Below are positions 37,125-45,742 of a stretch of 61,395 nt of DNA, one piece after another; position 1 is the stretch's first letter; the number at the start of each line of letters is the position of its first letter. Both the position numbers and the translations under genes were made by a program. The DNA is from Acidimicrobiales bacterium. GTDB lineage: Bacteria; Actinomycetota; Acidimicrobiia; Acidimicrobiales; GCA-2861595. Under the pieces are notes generated by a model, which made no database searches, had not been told where the DNA came from, and was given only the letters and a program-made list of their open reading frames with translations. The DNA lies in assembly GCA_030448025.1 (NCBI GenBank), contig JAUJNQ010000002.1:160820-222214 (forward strand), given 5' to 3'.

Positions 37125-37459
37125 CATTGGTACTCGACTCCGGAGGGATCACGACGTTGGCCGGCCACCGTGCCTTCGGTTGTCCTCACCGAGGGACTTA
37201 CCGGCGACCACCGGTGCGACTTCCACGAGAACAGGCTCTTGAGGACCTGCCACATACATCCGGTCGACGAAGACCTGGCTCGAGAGGGAGCGGTCTTGCG
37301 GACCGCGGTCGGCGGGGCCCGCATTCCCTCCGCAGTAGACGCCATCTGGCCGCCGTCGCCGACAACGCCGGTGGGGCAGCGGTCCTCACCAGGGACCCTG
37401 GCGACCTGCGAGCACTCGCGCAGCACACCTCCAATGAGGTGCGGATCGGATCCGACTGA
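37121..37459 (+). pseudogene. PIN-domain toxin remnant (VapC-like)
   Basis: The GTG at 37121 overlaps the antitoxin stop. The first frame reads LVLDSGGITTLAG, the PIN start with its first Asp. About 20-25 codons are then missing, and the protein continues in another frame from about 37165 as VPSVVLTEGLTGDHRC and DAI (37350), then returns to the first frame as AAVADNAGGAAVLTRDPGDL to the stop at 37459. The acidic core motifs (D, E, D, TRDPGDL) are recognisable, but an internal deletion plus a second shift must abolish activity as written. Confidence 0.78.
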
Positions 37460-37530
37460 CCGTACGACGTTCGCCGCAAGCTGCATGCTCAACCTGCCGG
37501 GACGTCTGATGTCTCGGCCGGATTCGTCGG

Positions 37531-38559
37531 TCAGTCCGGGGACTTGTCCTTCCTGGCGCGGCTCGGCGCGACCCGTGGCGGTTCATTGGGCTGCTTCGGG
37601 TACACCGGCGGCCATGGAGCGTCCATCAGCCCGTTGGCCAGGTCGAGGTCGTACAGGGCGAGAAGGGGCTCGATGGATTGCGGCCGCTCGTACATGCCGG
37701 CCCAAGGGTCGCCATCGCGGGCGACGCGTTCAGCCACCACCGGCATGGTGAGCCAATCAGGGCGGAACGAGCTGTCGAGCTCGTCCCAGTGGAAGGGCGT
37801 GGAAACCTGTGCGCCGGCGCGCGCCCGCACGCACCAGGCACCGAACACGGTCTTGTGGGGCGCGTTCTGGTTGAAGTCGATGAACACCCGCCGCCCGCGC
37901 TCCTCCTTCCACCACGCTGCGGTCACCAGATCGGGGCGTCTGCGCTCGAGCTCCCGGGCAAGGGCGACGGCCGCGGCGCGAACCTGATAGCTGTCCCATC
38001 GGGCCTCGAGGCGCAGGTAGACGTGGATGCCCCGGTTTCCTGTGGTCTTAGGCCAGCCGGCGAGGCCGAGCTCTGCGAGGAAGTCGCGCACCAGCAACGC
38101 CGCCTCTCGAATCATCGGGAAGGAGACATCCGGTGTGGGGTCGAGATCGATGCGCAGCTCGTCGGCGTGGACCTGATCGTTCGCCGCCGTGGGCCACACG
38201 TGGAAGCCGAGGCAGCCGATGTTGACCGCCCACGCGATGTGGCCCAGATCGGCGGCCACCAGCGCGTTCGAGGTCGTCCCGTTCGGCGTGCTGACCACGG
38301 CGGTCTGCAGCCACGCCGGTCTGGCCGTGGGGACCCGCTTCTGGAAGAAGGAGCCGCCGTCGGCTCCCTCGGGGAACCGCTGGAGCAGGACCGGCCGCCC
38401 GCCCATTGCCGCAAGGAGTGGGCCGCGGACCGCCTCGTAGAACTCCACGAGGTCGAGCTTGGTTTCCCCCCGCTCCGAGAAGAAGAGCTTGTCGGGACTC
38501 GAGATCGTCACCTCGTGCCCGTCGAGCACGAGCGTCAGATCGGAGCCGCCCTTGCTCAT
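37531..38559 (-). CDS. LigD-type polymerase domain protein (archaeo-eukaryotic primase fold)
   Basis: A 342-residue stand-alone polymerase of the LigD/PolD family used in non-homologous end joining. The start ATG 38559 has AAAGGAG eight bases upstream. LFFSERGETKLDLVEFYEAV, VLLQRFPEGADGGSFFQKRVP, the metal-binding ELRIDLDPTPDVSF, and KTTGNRGIHVYLRL are all characteristic. No ligase or nuclease domain follows and Ku is not in the window, so the partner genes, if present, are elsewhere. Confidence 0.88.
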   Translation of the reverse strand: MSKGGSDLTLVLDGHEVTISSPDKLFFSERGETKLDLVEFYEAVRGPLLAAMGGRPVLLQRFPEGADGGSFFQKRVPTARPAWLQTAVVSTPNGTTSNALVAADLGHIAWAVNIGCLGFHVWPTAANDQVHADELRIDLDPTPDVSFPMIREAALLVRDFLAELGLAGWPKTTGNRGIHVYLRLEARWDSYQVRAAAVALARELERRRPDLVTAAWWKEERGRRVFIDFNQNAPHKTVFGAWCVRARAGAQVSTPFHWDELDSSFRPDWLTMPVVAERVARDGDPWAGMYERPQSIEPLLALYDLDLANGLMDAPWPPVYPKQPNEPPRVAPSRARKDKSPD

Positions 38560-38638
38560 GGAACGAGCTCCTTTGGCAGAGGCGTGGTAGACCGACGCCG
38601 ACCATAGCGTCCGTGAGCGGGGCGCGAGACTGTCGGGC

Positions 38639-39004
38639 GTGGCTCCGATCGGGAGACTGAGCATCATTGCCCTCGACTGCCGTGACCCACGGGCCCTGGC
38701 CACCTTCTACAGCGCGATCACCGGTTGGCACATGGAGGACGGGGACGGTGACTGGGTGCAGCTGCGCAGCGACGGCGACGTCACGCTCGCCTTCCAACTC
38801 GCGCCCGATCACGAGCCGCCGGTATGGCCGAGCCGAGCTCGGCCCCAACAAGCCCACCTCGACTTCGACGTCAACGATCTTGACGCTGCCGAGCAGCAAG
38901 TTCTCAGCTTGGGGGCACGCAAGGCGGAATCCCAGCCACACTCGAGCTTCCGCGTCTTCCTCGACCCGGCCGGTCATCCGTTCTGCCTCGTCCTGGCGCG
39001 CTGA
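38639..39004 (+). CDS. VOC-family (glyoxalase-fold) protein
   Basis: A 121-residue single VOC domain: IIALDCRDPRALATFYSAIT, QAHLDFDVNDLDAAEQQVL and the closing FLDPAGHPFCLVLAR, with a histidine (AHLDF) typical of the metal site. It starts at GTG 38639. The substrate is unknown. It is divergent from the LigD-type gene across 79 bp, which must hold both promoters. Confidence 0.82.
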   Translation: MAPIGRLSIIALDCRDPRALATFYSAITGWHMEDGDGDWVQLRSDGDVTLAFQLAPDHEPPVWPSRARPQQAHLDFDVNDLDAAEQQVLSLGARKAESQPHSSFRVFLDPAGHPFCLVLAR

Positions 39005-39085
39005 CGGCGCCCAGCCACGTCATCCGTCGGTCATGGGCGCCATAGAGGTTGAGAGGGCACCGATGCCCTCACCCCTAGGCTGGCG

Positions 39086-40354
39086 GTGATGCGACCGCCG
39101 TCCGTCGACGCCCTGGCCAGGGAGCTGGTCGACGTGGGACTGCCCCATCCCCTGCTGGTGGACGCCGCCCGCGAGGCCATCGCCGCCGGTGACCCGGCAT
39201 CGGCACGGGCCCGGGCCGAGGCCATTGCCCGAGCCCTGCTCCGACCGGTGATCAACGCCACCGGGGTGCTGCTGCACACCAACCTCGGGAGGGCCCCTAT
39301 CGAGCATCACCAGGAGGCCCGGTACGCCAACCTCGAGCTGGACCTGGCCACCGGCAAGCGCGGCTCGCGTAGTCGCCACGCCGCTTCGCTGCTGGCCCGG
39401 GCGTCGGGAGCCGAAGCCGCCCTGGTGGTGAACAACGGCGCGGCAGCGGTGATGTTGGTGCTGGCCGCCCTGGCCAGGAATCGCAGCGTGGTGGTGAGCC
39501 GGGGGGAGCTGGTGGAGATCGGCGGCGGCTTCAGGGTGCCGGAGGTGATGGCCGAGTCGGGGGCTCACCTGGTGGAGGTGGGCACGACCAACCGGACCCG
39601 GCGGCGGGACTACGAGCAGGCGGTGGCCGACACGGACCCGACCCCGGCGCTCGTGCTCAAGGTCCACCAGTCCAACTACCGCATCGTGGGCTTCACCGAG
39701 GCCGTGAGCGTGGCCGCCCTGGCCGACCTCGGCCCCCCGGTGGTCGCCGACGTGGGCTCGGGGCTGCTCGACGCCACCACGCCGTGGCTCGAGACCGGGC
39801 CTCCCGCCTGGCTGTCCGACGAGCCCGCCGTGCGCCAGACGCTGCAGCAGGGGGCGGCGCTGGTCACCTTCTCAGGCGACAAGCTGTTGGGCGGGCCGCA
39901 GGCCGGTGTGGTGGCCGGCCGGGCCGAGCTGGTGAAACGCTGTGCCCGCCACCCGCTGGCCCGAGCCCTGCGTCCCGGTTCGCTCGTGTTGTCGGCCCTC
40001 CAGGAGACGGCGCTCGCCTACCTGCGTCGCGACGGCGACGCCATCGCCTTCTGGCGCATGGCGGCCACGCCCCTCCAAGCGCTGCGGCAGCGGGCCGAGG
40101 CCCTGGCTCAGGAGGTGGGAACCGACGCCGAGGTGGTGGAGTGCGAGGCCACGCCCGGGGGTGGGTCGGTGCCGGGCCTCACCATGGCGTCGGTGGGCGT
40201 GGCCGTGGCCGGTGATCACACCGCAGCCCTCCGCTCCGCCGACACCCCCGTCGTGGCCAGGGTCCACGAGGGTCGCACGGTTCTCGACCTGCGCACGATC
40301 GACCCCGGCGCCGACACCTTGGTGGCCAAGGCTCTGTCCGGCATCACCGCCTAG
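39086..40354 (+). CDS. selA: L-seryl-tRNA(Sec) selenium transferase
   Basis: A 422-residue PLP enzyme that turns Ser-tRNA(Sec) into Sec-tRNA(Sec) with selenophosphate. INATGVLLHTNLGRAP, RSRHAASLLARASGAEAAL, VVNNGAAAV, VVSRGELVEIGGGFRVPEVM and the PLP lysine in TFSGDKLLGGPQAG (about 266) are family signatures. GTG 39086 and ATG 39089 are adjacent start options. selB follows 17 bp later. No selD is visible. Confidence 0.94.
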   Translation: MMRPPSVDALARELVDVGLPHPLLVDAAREAIAAGDPASARARAEAIARALLRPVINATGVLLHTNLGRAPIEHHQEARYANLELDLATGKRGSRSRHAASLLARASGAEAALVVNNGAAAVMLVLAALARNRSVVVSRGELVEIGGGFRVPEVMAESGAHLVEVGTTNRTRRRDYEQAVADTDPTPALVLKVHQSNYRIVGFTEAVSVAALADLGPPVVADVGSGLLDATTPWLETGPPAWLSDEPAVRQTLQQGAALVTFSGDKLLGGPQAGVVAGRAELVKRCARHPLARALRPGSLVLSALQETALAYLRRDGDAIAFWRMAATPLQALRQRAEALAQEVGTDAEVVECEATPGGGSVPGLTMASVGVAVAGDHTAALRSADTPVVARVHEGRTVLDLRTIDPGADTLVAKALSGITA

Positions 40355-40371
40355 GCCGTCCGAACCGGACA

Positions 40372-42126
40372 ATGCACGTCCTCGCCACCGCCGGTCACGT
40401 CGACCATGGCAAGTCCACGCTGGTCCAAACCCTCACCGGCATGGACCCCGACCGGTTCAGCGAGGAGAAGGCCCGCGGCCTCACCATCGACCTCGGCTTC
40501 GCCTGGACCACGCTCCCGAGCGGGCGGGAGCTGGCCCTGGTGGACGTGCCCGGCCACGTGCGCTTCATCAAGAACATGTTGGCCGGCGTGGGGGCGGTGG
40601 ACGCCTGCCTGTTCGTGGTGGCGGCCACCGAGGGGTGGAAGCCCCAGTCCGAGGAGCACCTGCGCATCCTGGAGCTGCTGGGCGTAAACCGCGGTGTGGT
40701 GGCGCTCACCAAGGTCGACCTGGTGGACGAGGAATGGCGCCAGCTCGCCCATCTCGATCTGGACGACCACCTGGCGGGGACGTTCCTGGGAGAAGCCGAG
40801 GTGGTGGATGTGGCCGCCACTCAGGGCACCGGCGTCGACGACCTCCGGGCCGCGCTGGACCGTCTCCTCTCGAACACCCCGACGGCCTCCGACCGTCAAC
40901 GACCCCGGCTGTGGGTCGATCGCTCGTTCGCCGCCAAGGGATCGGGGACGGTGGTCACCGGCACCCTGGCCGGCGGTTCCCTGGCGGTCGACGACGAGCT
41001 GGTGCTCCTGCCCAGTGGCCGCCGGGTGCGGGTCAGGTCGCTCCAGAGCCACCAGGCCCGGCTGCAGCAGGCCGACCCCGGCCGGCGCCTTGCCGTCAAC
41101 CTCACCGCCGTGAGCCACGACCAGGTCGCTCGGGGCGACGCTCTGGTGCGGCCCGGTCAATGGGCGCCCACTCGCACCCTGGACTGCTCGCTCACGGTGC
41201 TGGACGCCATCGACCACGACGTTTCCCGGCGCGGCGCCTACCAGGCGTACGTCGGTTCGGGCGAGCATCCCGTGCGTCTCCGGGTGCTCGGCGCCGAGGC
41301 GCTGGCGCCGGGGACGAGTGGACCGGTTCGTCTCCACCTGCCTGTTCCCCTACCGCTGCTCCCGGGCGACCTGTTCGTGCTGCGCGAGAGTGGCCGGGCG
41401 GAGACCGTTGGAGGCGGTGAGGTGCTCGACGTGGCTCCGGTCTTGCGGGCGTCTCGGGCCCGGCCGTCCCGGTCGGTGGAACGGGTGGTGGCCGAGCGCG
41501 GCTGGGTGGAGGCCGAGGTTCTCGAGCGCCTTACCGGCGAGCGCCGGGAGCCCACCGTCGGCGGGCGCTGGGTGGTGGACCCCTTGGCATTGTCGGTCAC
41601 CGAAAAGCAGGTGCGGACCGCAGTGGAAGCGGCCGGCCCGCTCGGCCTCGACACCGCCACCCTCGACGAGCGCCAGCGGTCAGTGCTCGAGACCCTGGAC
41701 GGGTTCGTGGTGCAGGGTGGCCGGGCAACGGCGTACGGCCAGGAAGCCGACTCGCTGAGCGACCATCCCTATCTTGTTGCCTTGGAGGCCGAGCCCTTCT
41801 CGCCGCCCACGCCCACCGGCGTCGACCGCGGTGAGTTGCGCGAGCTCCGCCGGAGAGGCCTGGTCGTGGAGCAGGACGGCGTGTGGTTCGCCCCAGCGGC
41901 CCTCGACCAGGCCGCCAACGTGGTGGCCGGCCTGCTCTCCGAGTCACCCGAAGGGGTGACGGTGGCGCAGGTCCGCGATGCCCTGGGCACCACCCGCAAG
42001 TTCATCCTGCCCGTGCTGGCGCACCTCGACGCCACCGGAGTCACCCGCCGCCGTGGCGATTACCGGATCGGCGGACCGCGCCTGCCGGTTTCGCCCTCGG
42101 TGCAAAGCTCCTCGGACGAGCAATAG
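40372..42126 (+). CDS. selB: Selenocysteine-specific elongation factor
   Basis: A 584-residue translation GTPase that brings Sec-tRNA(Sec) to UGA codons with a SECIS element. G1 is AGHVDHGKSTLV, the switch region EEKARGLTIDLGFAW, G3 LVDVPGHVRFIKNM and G4 ALTKVDLV. Domains 2 and 3 follow (RSFAAKGSGTVVTGTL), then the C-terminal winged helices that bind SECIS RNA (LLSESPEGVTVAQVRDALGT). It forms an operon with selA. Confidence 0.94.
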   Translation: MHVLATAGHVDHGKSTLVQTLTGMDPDRFSEEKARGLTIDLGFAWTTLPSGRELALVDVPGHVRFIKNMLAGVGAVDACLFVVAATEGWKPQSEEHLRILELLGVNRGVVALTKVDLVDEEWRQLAHLDLDDHLAGTFLGEAEVVDVAATQGTGVDDLRAALDRLLSNTPTASDRQRPRLWVDRSFAAKGSGTVVTGTLAGGSLAVDDELVLLPSGRRVRVRSLQSHQARLQQADPGRRLAVNLTAVSHDQVARGDALVRPGQWAPTRTLDCSLTVLDAIDHDVSRRGAYQAYVGSGEHPVRLRVLGAEALAPGTSGPVRLHLPVPLPLLPGDLFVLRESGRAETVGGGEVLDVAPVLRASRARPSRSVERVVAERGWVEAEVLERLTGERREPTVGGRWVVDPLALSVTEKQVRTAVEAAGPLGLDTATLDERQRSVLETLDGFVVQGGRATAYGQEADSLSDHPYLVALEAEPFSPPTPTGVDRGELRELRRRGLVVEQDGVWFAPAALDQAANVVAGLLSESPEGVTVAQVRDALGTTRKFILPVLAHLDATGVTRRRGDYRIGGPRLPVSPSVQSSSDEQ

Positions 42127-42226
42127 AGCGCTTTTGGGCAGGGCGCCTAAAGCCGCGCCGCCCTTCGCTCATCGAGTAGTCGGTCGGTCACGGGCTCGCA
42201 CCTTGCGGAGCGAGGCAGCCGGCCAT

Positions 42227-42883
42227 TCAGGAAACGAGCGGCTCGCCGGGCTGGGGCTTCGTGTAGTCAGTCGTATCCTCGACGAGGTCGATAGTCCTGC
42301 TTGGACATCCAGTCACACCAGAGGTTGTGCCCGGGTATTGAGAGGCGAGAGCGATGGCCGGCTCGGCTCTGCCAGGAAGCCACCTCACACCGTTTGCCGA
42401 GGTCGTCAACTGTCTCAAGGGCTGGTACCAGATCTGTGTCGCCGGAGAGCAGGATCGCAACGTCGAACTCGTCACGCATGGCACCCCATCACCATGGCCA
42501 CGCGATCAAGACGTCAATGCCCTTCTCACGTCCCTCCCAAATGGTGTTTCCGAGCTGATCGGTCCCGAGCGGGTAGTACTTCAACGGCCTCGTGACCGGC
42601 TCCACGCTCGCCTGAGCATCCAGTATCGGACCTGGCGTTGGCAGGCTGCCTGACCAACTCGGCTGCGGACCGCCGATGGTTCGCCCCGAAAGACCATGAC
42701 CTTCGCCAATTGACGGTTTGGATCTACTCCCAGGCCGCGGTCGGTCAGAAGAATGCCCAGCCGCCTAGGAAACACCTGGCCCAGCGTGTAGTGGTCATGC
42801 TGCCAATTGAACGCTTGGCGGGCACCCATGTAGGCGTTCTGGTAGTCGATGAACACCGCGACGAAGGTCTCAAGGTCAAGCAC
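42227..42883 (-). pseudogene. NYN-domain (LabA/DUF88-like) ribonuclease, frameshifted
   Basis: From GTG 42883 the frame reads FVAVFIDYQNAYMGARQAF, the NYN start with its metal-binding Asp. After YWML the frame is lost; a second frame supplies EPVTRPLKYYPLGTDQLG and WEGREKGIDVLIA, and after an in-frame TGA the same phase continues MRDEFDVAILLSGDTDLVPA, the other acidic motif. A last shift near 42290 gives VEDTTDYTKPQPGEPLVS to a stop at 42227. Three or four single-base changes would restore an NYN protein. It lies beside other RNA-related accessory genes. Confidence 0.68.
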
Positions 42884-43111
42884 GCTACAGCGCTGTAATT
42901 CTTCTCCCAGTCCCAAAGTGGGCGCGCTCGCCGGTGCGCCTTCTCCCGGTCCGCTCATCTTCGGGTGTCGCAGACAGCCACAGGCGGCCTTGCCGAGTCG
43001 GCAGGCCCCAATCGGCGGAGGCATGAACGCCGAAGGCGCCTCTCCGGCTGCCGAAAGTGAAGCAGCGCGGAGGCCGATCCGGCTTGCCGGTTGGCCGAGC
43101 ACCGATCAAGC

Positions 43112-43140
43112 TCGCCGAGCAACCTTTGGTTGCGAGGCGA
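43112..43140. repeat. Dispersed intergenic hairpin, copy 3
   Basis: The most regular copy: TCGCC, GA, GCAACC, loop TTT, GGTTGC, GA, GGCGA, preceded by GATCAAGC as in copy 2. It ends one base before the whiB stop codon, so it is placed to terminate whiB. Confidence 0.65.
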
Positions 43141-43395
43141 CTACCGCAACAGTGGCTTGCGCTCCACCTCGTTGAGACCGCCCCAGATGCCATGGGGCTC
43201 ACGAATGCGCAGGGCGTAGTCGAGACAACACTGACGGACGGAGCAACTGGCACAGATGGCCTTGGCCCGGGTTTCCCGGGCCTCCTTCTCGTCCTTGCGC
43301 TCGAAGTGCGAAGGCGGAAAGAACGTCGCTGACTGAGGACCCCGACATGCAGCCTTGGCCTGCCAGACCTCTTCCACTTGTTCTCGCAAGCTCAT
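43141..43395 (-). CDS. WhiB-family iron-sulfur transcription factor
   Basis: An 84-residue WhiB protein. The four cluster cysteines appear in KAACRGP and ICASCSVRQCC, followed by GIWGG, the family turn, and a basic end (ERKPLLR). FFPPSHFERKDEKEARE is a feature of the WhiB subgroup with FFPP, different from the WhiB4/WblA type. ATG 43395 is chosen, with GAGGTGG upstream. WhiB proteins occur almost only in actinobacteria and their phages. Confidence 0.92.
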   Translation of the reverse strand: MSLREQVEEVWQAKAACRGPQSATFFPPSHFERKDEKEARETRAKAICASCSVRQCCLDYALRIREPHGIWGGLNEVERKPLLR

Positions 43396-43500
43396 GCCGC
43401 CCACCTCACGGGCGGCGACCCTATCTGCCTTTTGCCCCGCCTTCAAGAGGCAATACCGTCCCTCAACTGGACGTTCTGGCCGCCACTCTCGGTCAGTGCC

Positions 43501-44721
43501 TCAGTGCCGCCGTGCGTCACGAGCACCGCCGCTCTGCGGCTCTACCTCGAGGAGCAGACCGTCGATGCCGACGACCCGCACCGCCTCCCCCACGGCGACG
43601 GGCGTGGCCCGGTTGGTTCGGGCCCTCCAGCGCGCTCCTCGCACCTCGACGGTTCCCTCAGGATCGACAGCGGCCACCGCTTGTCCCATCTCACCGACCA
43701 TCGACTCCCGACCGATGGTGGGCGTGGAGAAGCGGGCCCGCACCGCGGCCGGCATGCCTGCCACCATGAGCGCCACCGTCCCCGAGACCACGGCGGCCAC
43801 AGCGACGGGCGATGGAGCGAGGCCTTTGCCGTAGAGGCCGAAGCTGGCGGCAACCAGCGCGAGGGTGGCGATGGCGGTCCACGCCCGCGCCGCGCCGGCC
43901 TGCACGTCGACCGCGTAGCCGAACATGGCCAAAAGGATGAGACCGACGGCCCAGGGTCGGGTGGGGAGGACAGCCAGGCCGTAGCAGGAGAGCACCAGGC
44001 AACCAGCGGCTGTGACGGCTGCCACCCCGATGCCGGCGGTGTACAGCTCGAATACGACGAGGGAAAGCCCGGCGACGAGCAGCAAGTAGGCGACCGACGG
44101 GCTGGCCGCCGTGTGCAGGAGCCGGGCAAAGAAGCCCGGCTTGGCCAGGCGCACATCGACCGTGGGCTGACGCCGGGGCTGCTCGCCGCCGAGCACCACA
44201 TCGCCGGTCTCGAGGGTCCGACCGCCAACGGTCCTGCCGTCGAGGGCGACCACGAAATCACCCAACGTGGGAGCGTTCAGGTCGACGACCCCTCGCTCCA
44301 CGGCGGCGGCCGTGCCGAGTGAGGGCTCCGACCCGTTCCCCACGCGGGTCCCGGGCGCCATGCCGCTCACAGACGCGGCCAGGACGAGCCTGAACGGTGG
44401 TCCGACCGCCCTGGACCCGTTGGGCCCCACCCAGATGGCCACCGGGACGCGCGCCCTCCGCAACCGCTCGGCCAGATCTTCCAGCTGCGGTTCGGGAATC
44501 ACGCCGCCTCCGCTGTTCAGCTGCACGACCACGGCCTCGGCGCCGTCCTCCTCGGCGTCGTCCACGGTACGGCCGATGAAGTCGACCTGGATGGGGTCGA
44601 TCAGGCCTACGACCTCGACCACGTCGACGTGGCTCCTCCCGCCGGCTCCCGCCGGCGCAGCCAGCGCGAAGGGGGCGAGTAACGCCGTCAGGGCGATGAT
44701 GGGGGTGAGTAACGTTCGCAT
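43501..44721 (-). CDS. NfeD-family membrane protein with ClpP-like domain
   Basis: A 406-residue protein. A signal segment (LLTPIIALTALLAPFALA) is followed by a ClpP/SDH-like protease fold (DVVEVVGLIDPIQVDFIGRT; VQLNSGGGVI; AIWVGPNGSRAVGP), a bundle of about five membrane helices (about 195-340) and the NfeD OB domain (EMGQAVAAVDPEGTVEVRG). NfeD proteins act with stomatins in membrane quality control. The serine in PNGSRA fits the catalytic position. ATG 44721 shares its CATG with the divergent ArsA-like gene. Confidence 0.85.
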   Translation of the reverse strand: MRTLLTPIIALTALLAPFALAAPAGAGGRSHVDVVEVVGLIDPIQVDFIGRTVDDAEEDGAEAVVVQLNSGGGVIPEPQLEDLAERLRRARVPVAIWVGPNGSRAVGPPFRLVLAASVSGMAPGTRVGNGSEPSLGTAAAVERGVVDLNAPTLGDFVVALDGRTVGGRTLETGDVVLGGEQPRRQPTVDVRLAKPGFFARLLHTAASPSVAYLLLVAGLSLVVFELYTAGIGVAAVTAAGCLVLSCYGLAVLPTRPWAVGLILLAMFGYAVDVQAGAARAWTAIATLALVAASFGLYGKGLAPSPVAVAAVVSGTVALMVAGMPAAVRARFSTPTIGRESMVGEMGQAVAAVDPEGTVEVRGARWRARTNRATPVAVGEAVRVVGIDGLLLEVEPQSGGARDARRH

Positions 44722-45742
44722 GAGGATGGATCCTGTCGGGTTCTGCACTCAAACCCGCCTCCTCATCGTCGCTGGCAAGGGCGGGGTCGGCAAGACGACC
44801 GTCAGCGCTGCCGTGGCCCGGATGGCCGCCGACGCCGGTCTGAGCACCCTCCTGGTGGACGTGGAGGGCAAGGGCGGCCTACCTGCGGTCTTCGGGTACG
44901 ACGAGCTCCTCGGCTACGAGGAGACGGTGATGGCGCCGCAAAGGCCGGGGGCCGGGGAGATCCGAGCCCGCACCCTTACCCCAGACGACGCCCTGCTCGA
45001 GTACCTCGAGGAGCACGGCATGCGCCGCATCTCGCGGAAGCTCCTCTCCTCCGGCGCCATCGACGTGGTGGCCACGGCCGTCCCCGGCATCAAGGACATC
45101 CTCGTCCTCGGCAAGGTGAAGCAGCTAGAGCAGGGCAGCGCCATCGACCTCATCGTGGTGGACGCTCCCGCCGCCGGACACGCGGTGACCTTTCTCACCA
45201 GCGCTTCCGGACTGCTCGACTCGGTGCGGGTGGGGCCCATCCGCGCCCAAGCTCAGGACGTGGTCGACCTGTTGAGCAACCCGGCTCGCTGCCAGGTGCT
45301 GCTCGTGACCCTGCCCGAGGAGACGCCGGTCAACGAGGTGGTGGAGACGGCGTACAAGCTCGAGGACCGGGTGGGGGTGAGCCTGGCCGCAGTGGTTGTG
45401 AACGGCCTCTATCCTCCCCGGCCCGGCCTCGACGCCGACCCCGCCGAGGTGGCCGAGCGCCAAGGTCTCCGGCTCCCGGCCACCGAGCTCGAGCAGCTCC
45501 GAGCCGCTGCCCGGTTCCGTCTGGGCCGGGCCGCGCTGCAGGCCGAGCAGGTGACCCGCCTGGCCCGGTCCCTGCCCCTCCCCCAGCTACCCCTGCCGTA
45601 CCTGTTCACCACCGAGGTCGGATGGCCGGAGGTCGGCATCCTGGCTCGAGCCCTGGCCGCCGGCGTGCGAGCCCTGCCGATCGAGCGGGCGGCTTCCTCC
45701 TCGGGCACCGTCGACGCCTCGACGGTGAGCCCCCGGCCATGA
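44720..45742 (+). CDS. ArsA-like ATPase, first of a pair
   Basis: A 340-residue ArsA/Get3-family P-loop ATPase: LLIVAGKGGVGKTTVSAAVA, LLVDVEGKGGLPAVFG, IDLIVVDAPAAGHAVTFL. Actinobacteria carry such ATPases in pairs (Rv3679-Rv3680 type), not as true arsenite pumps. There is no ArsB or ArsR nearby. ATG 44720 or 44726 may be the start. It is coupled to the second ATPase by an ATGA overlap. Confidence 0.85.
   Translation: MRMDPVGFCTQTRLLIVAGKGGVGKTTVSAAVARMAADAGLSTLLVDVEGKGGLPAVFGYDELLGYEETVMAPQRPGAGEIRARTLTPDDALLEYLEEHGMRRISRKLLSSGAIDVVATAVPGIKDILVLGKVKQLEQGSAIDLIVVDAPAAGHAVTFLTSASGLLDSVRVGPIRAQAQDVVDLLSNPARCQVLLVTLPEETPVNEVVETAYKLEDRVGVSLAAVVVNGLYPPRPGLDADPAEVAERQGLRLPATELEQLRAAARFRLGRAALQAEQVTRLARSLPLPQLPLPYLFTTEVGWPEVGILARALAAGVRALPIERAASSSGTVDASTVSPRP

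Noticed and set aside
42486-42500. In-frame TGA in the NYN gene as a selenocysteine codon, given selA/selB next door
   Set aside because: The flanking residues (WPW before, WGAM after) do not match the NYN family, whereas a pair of compensating one-base shifts gives the expected hydrophobic AMVMG segment. No SECIS-like hairpin stands out just after the TGA.
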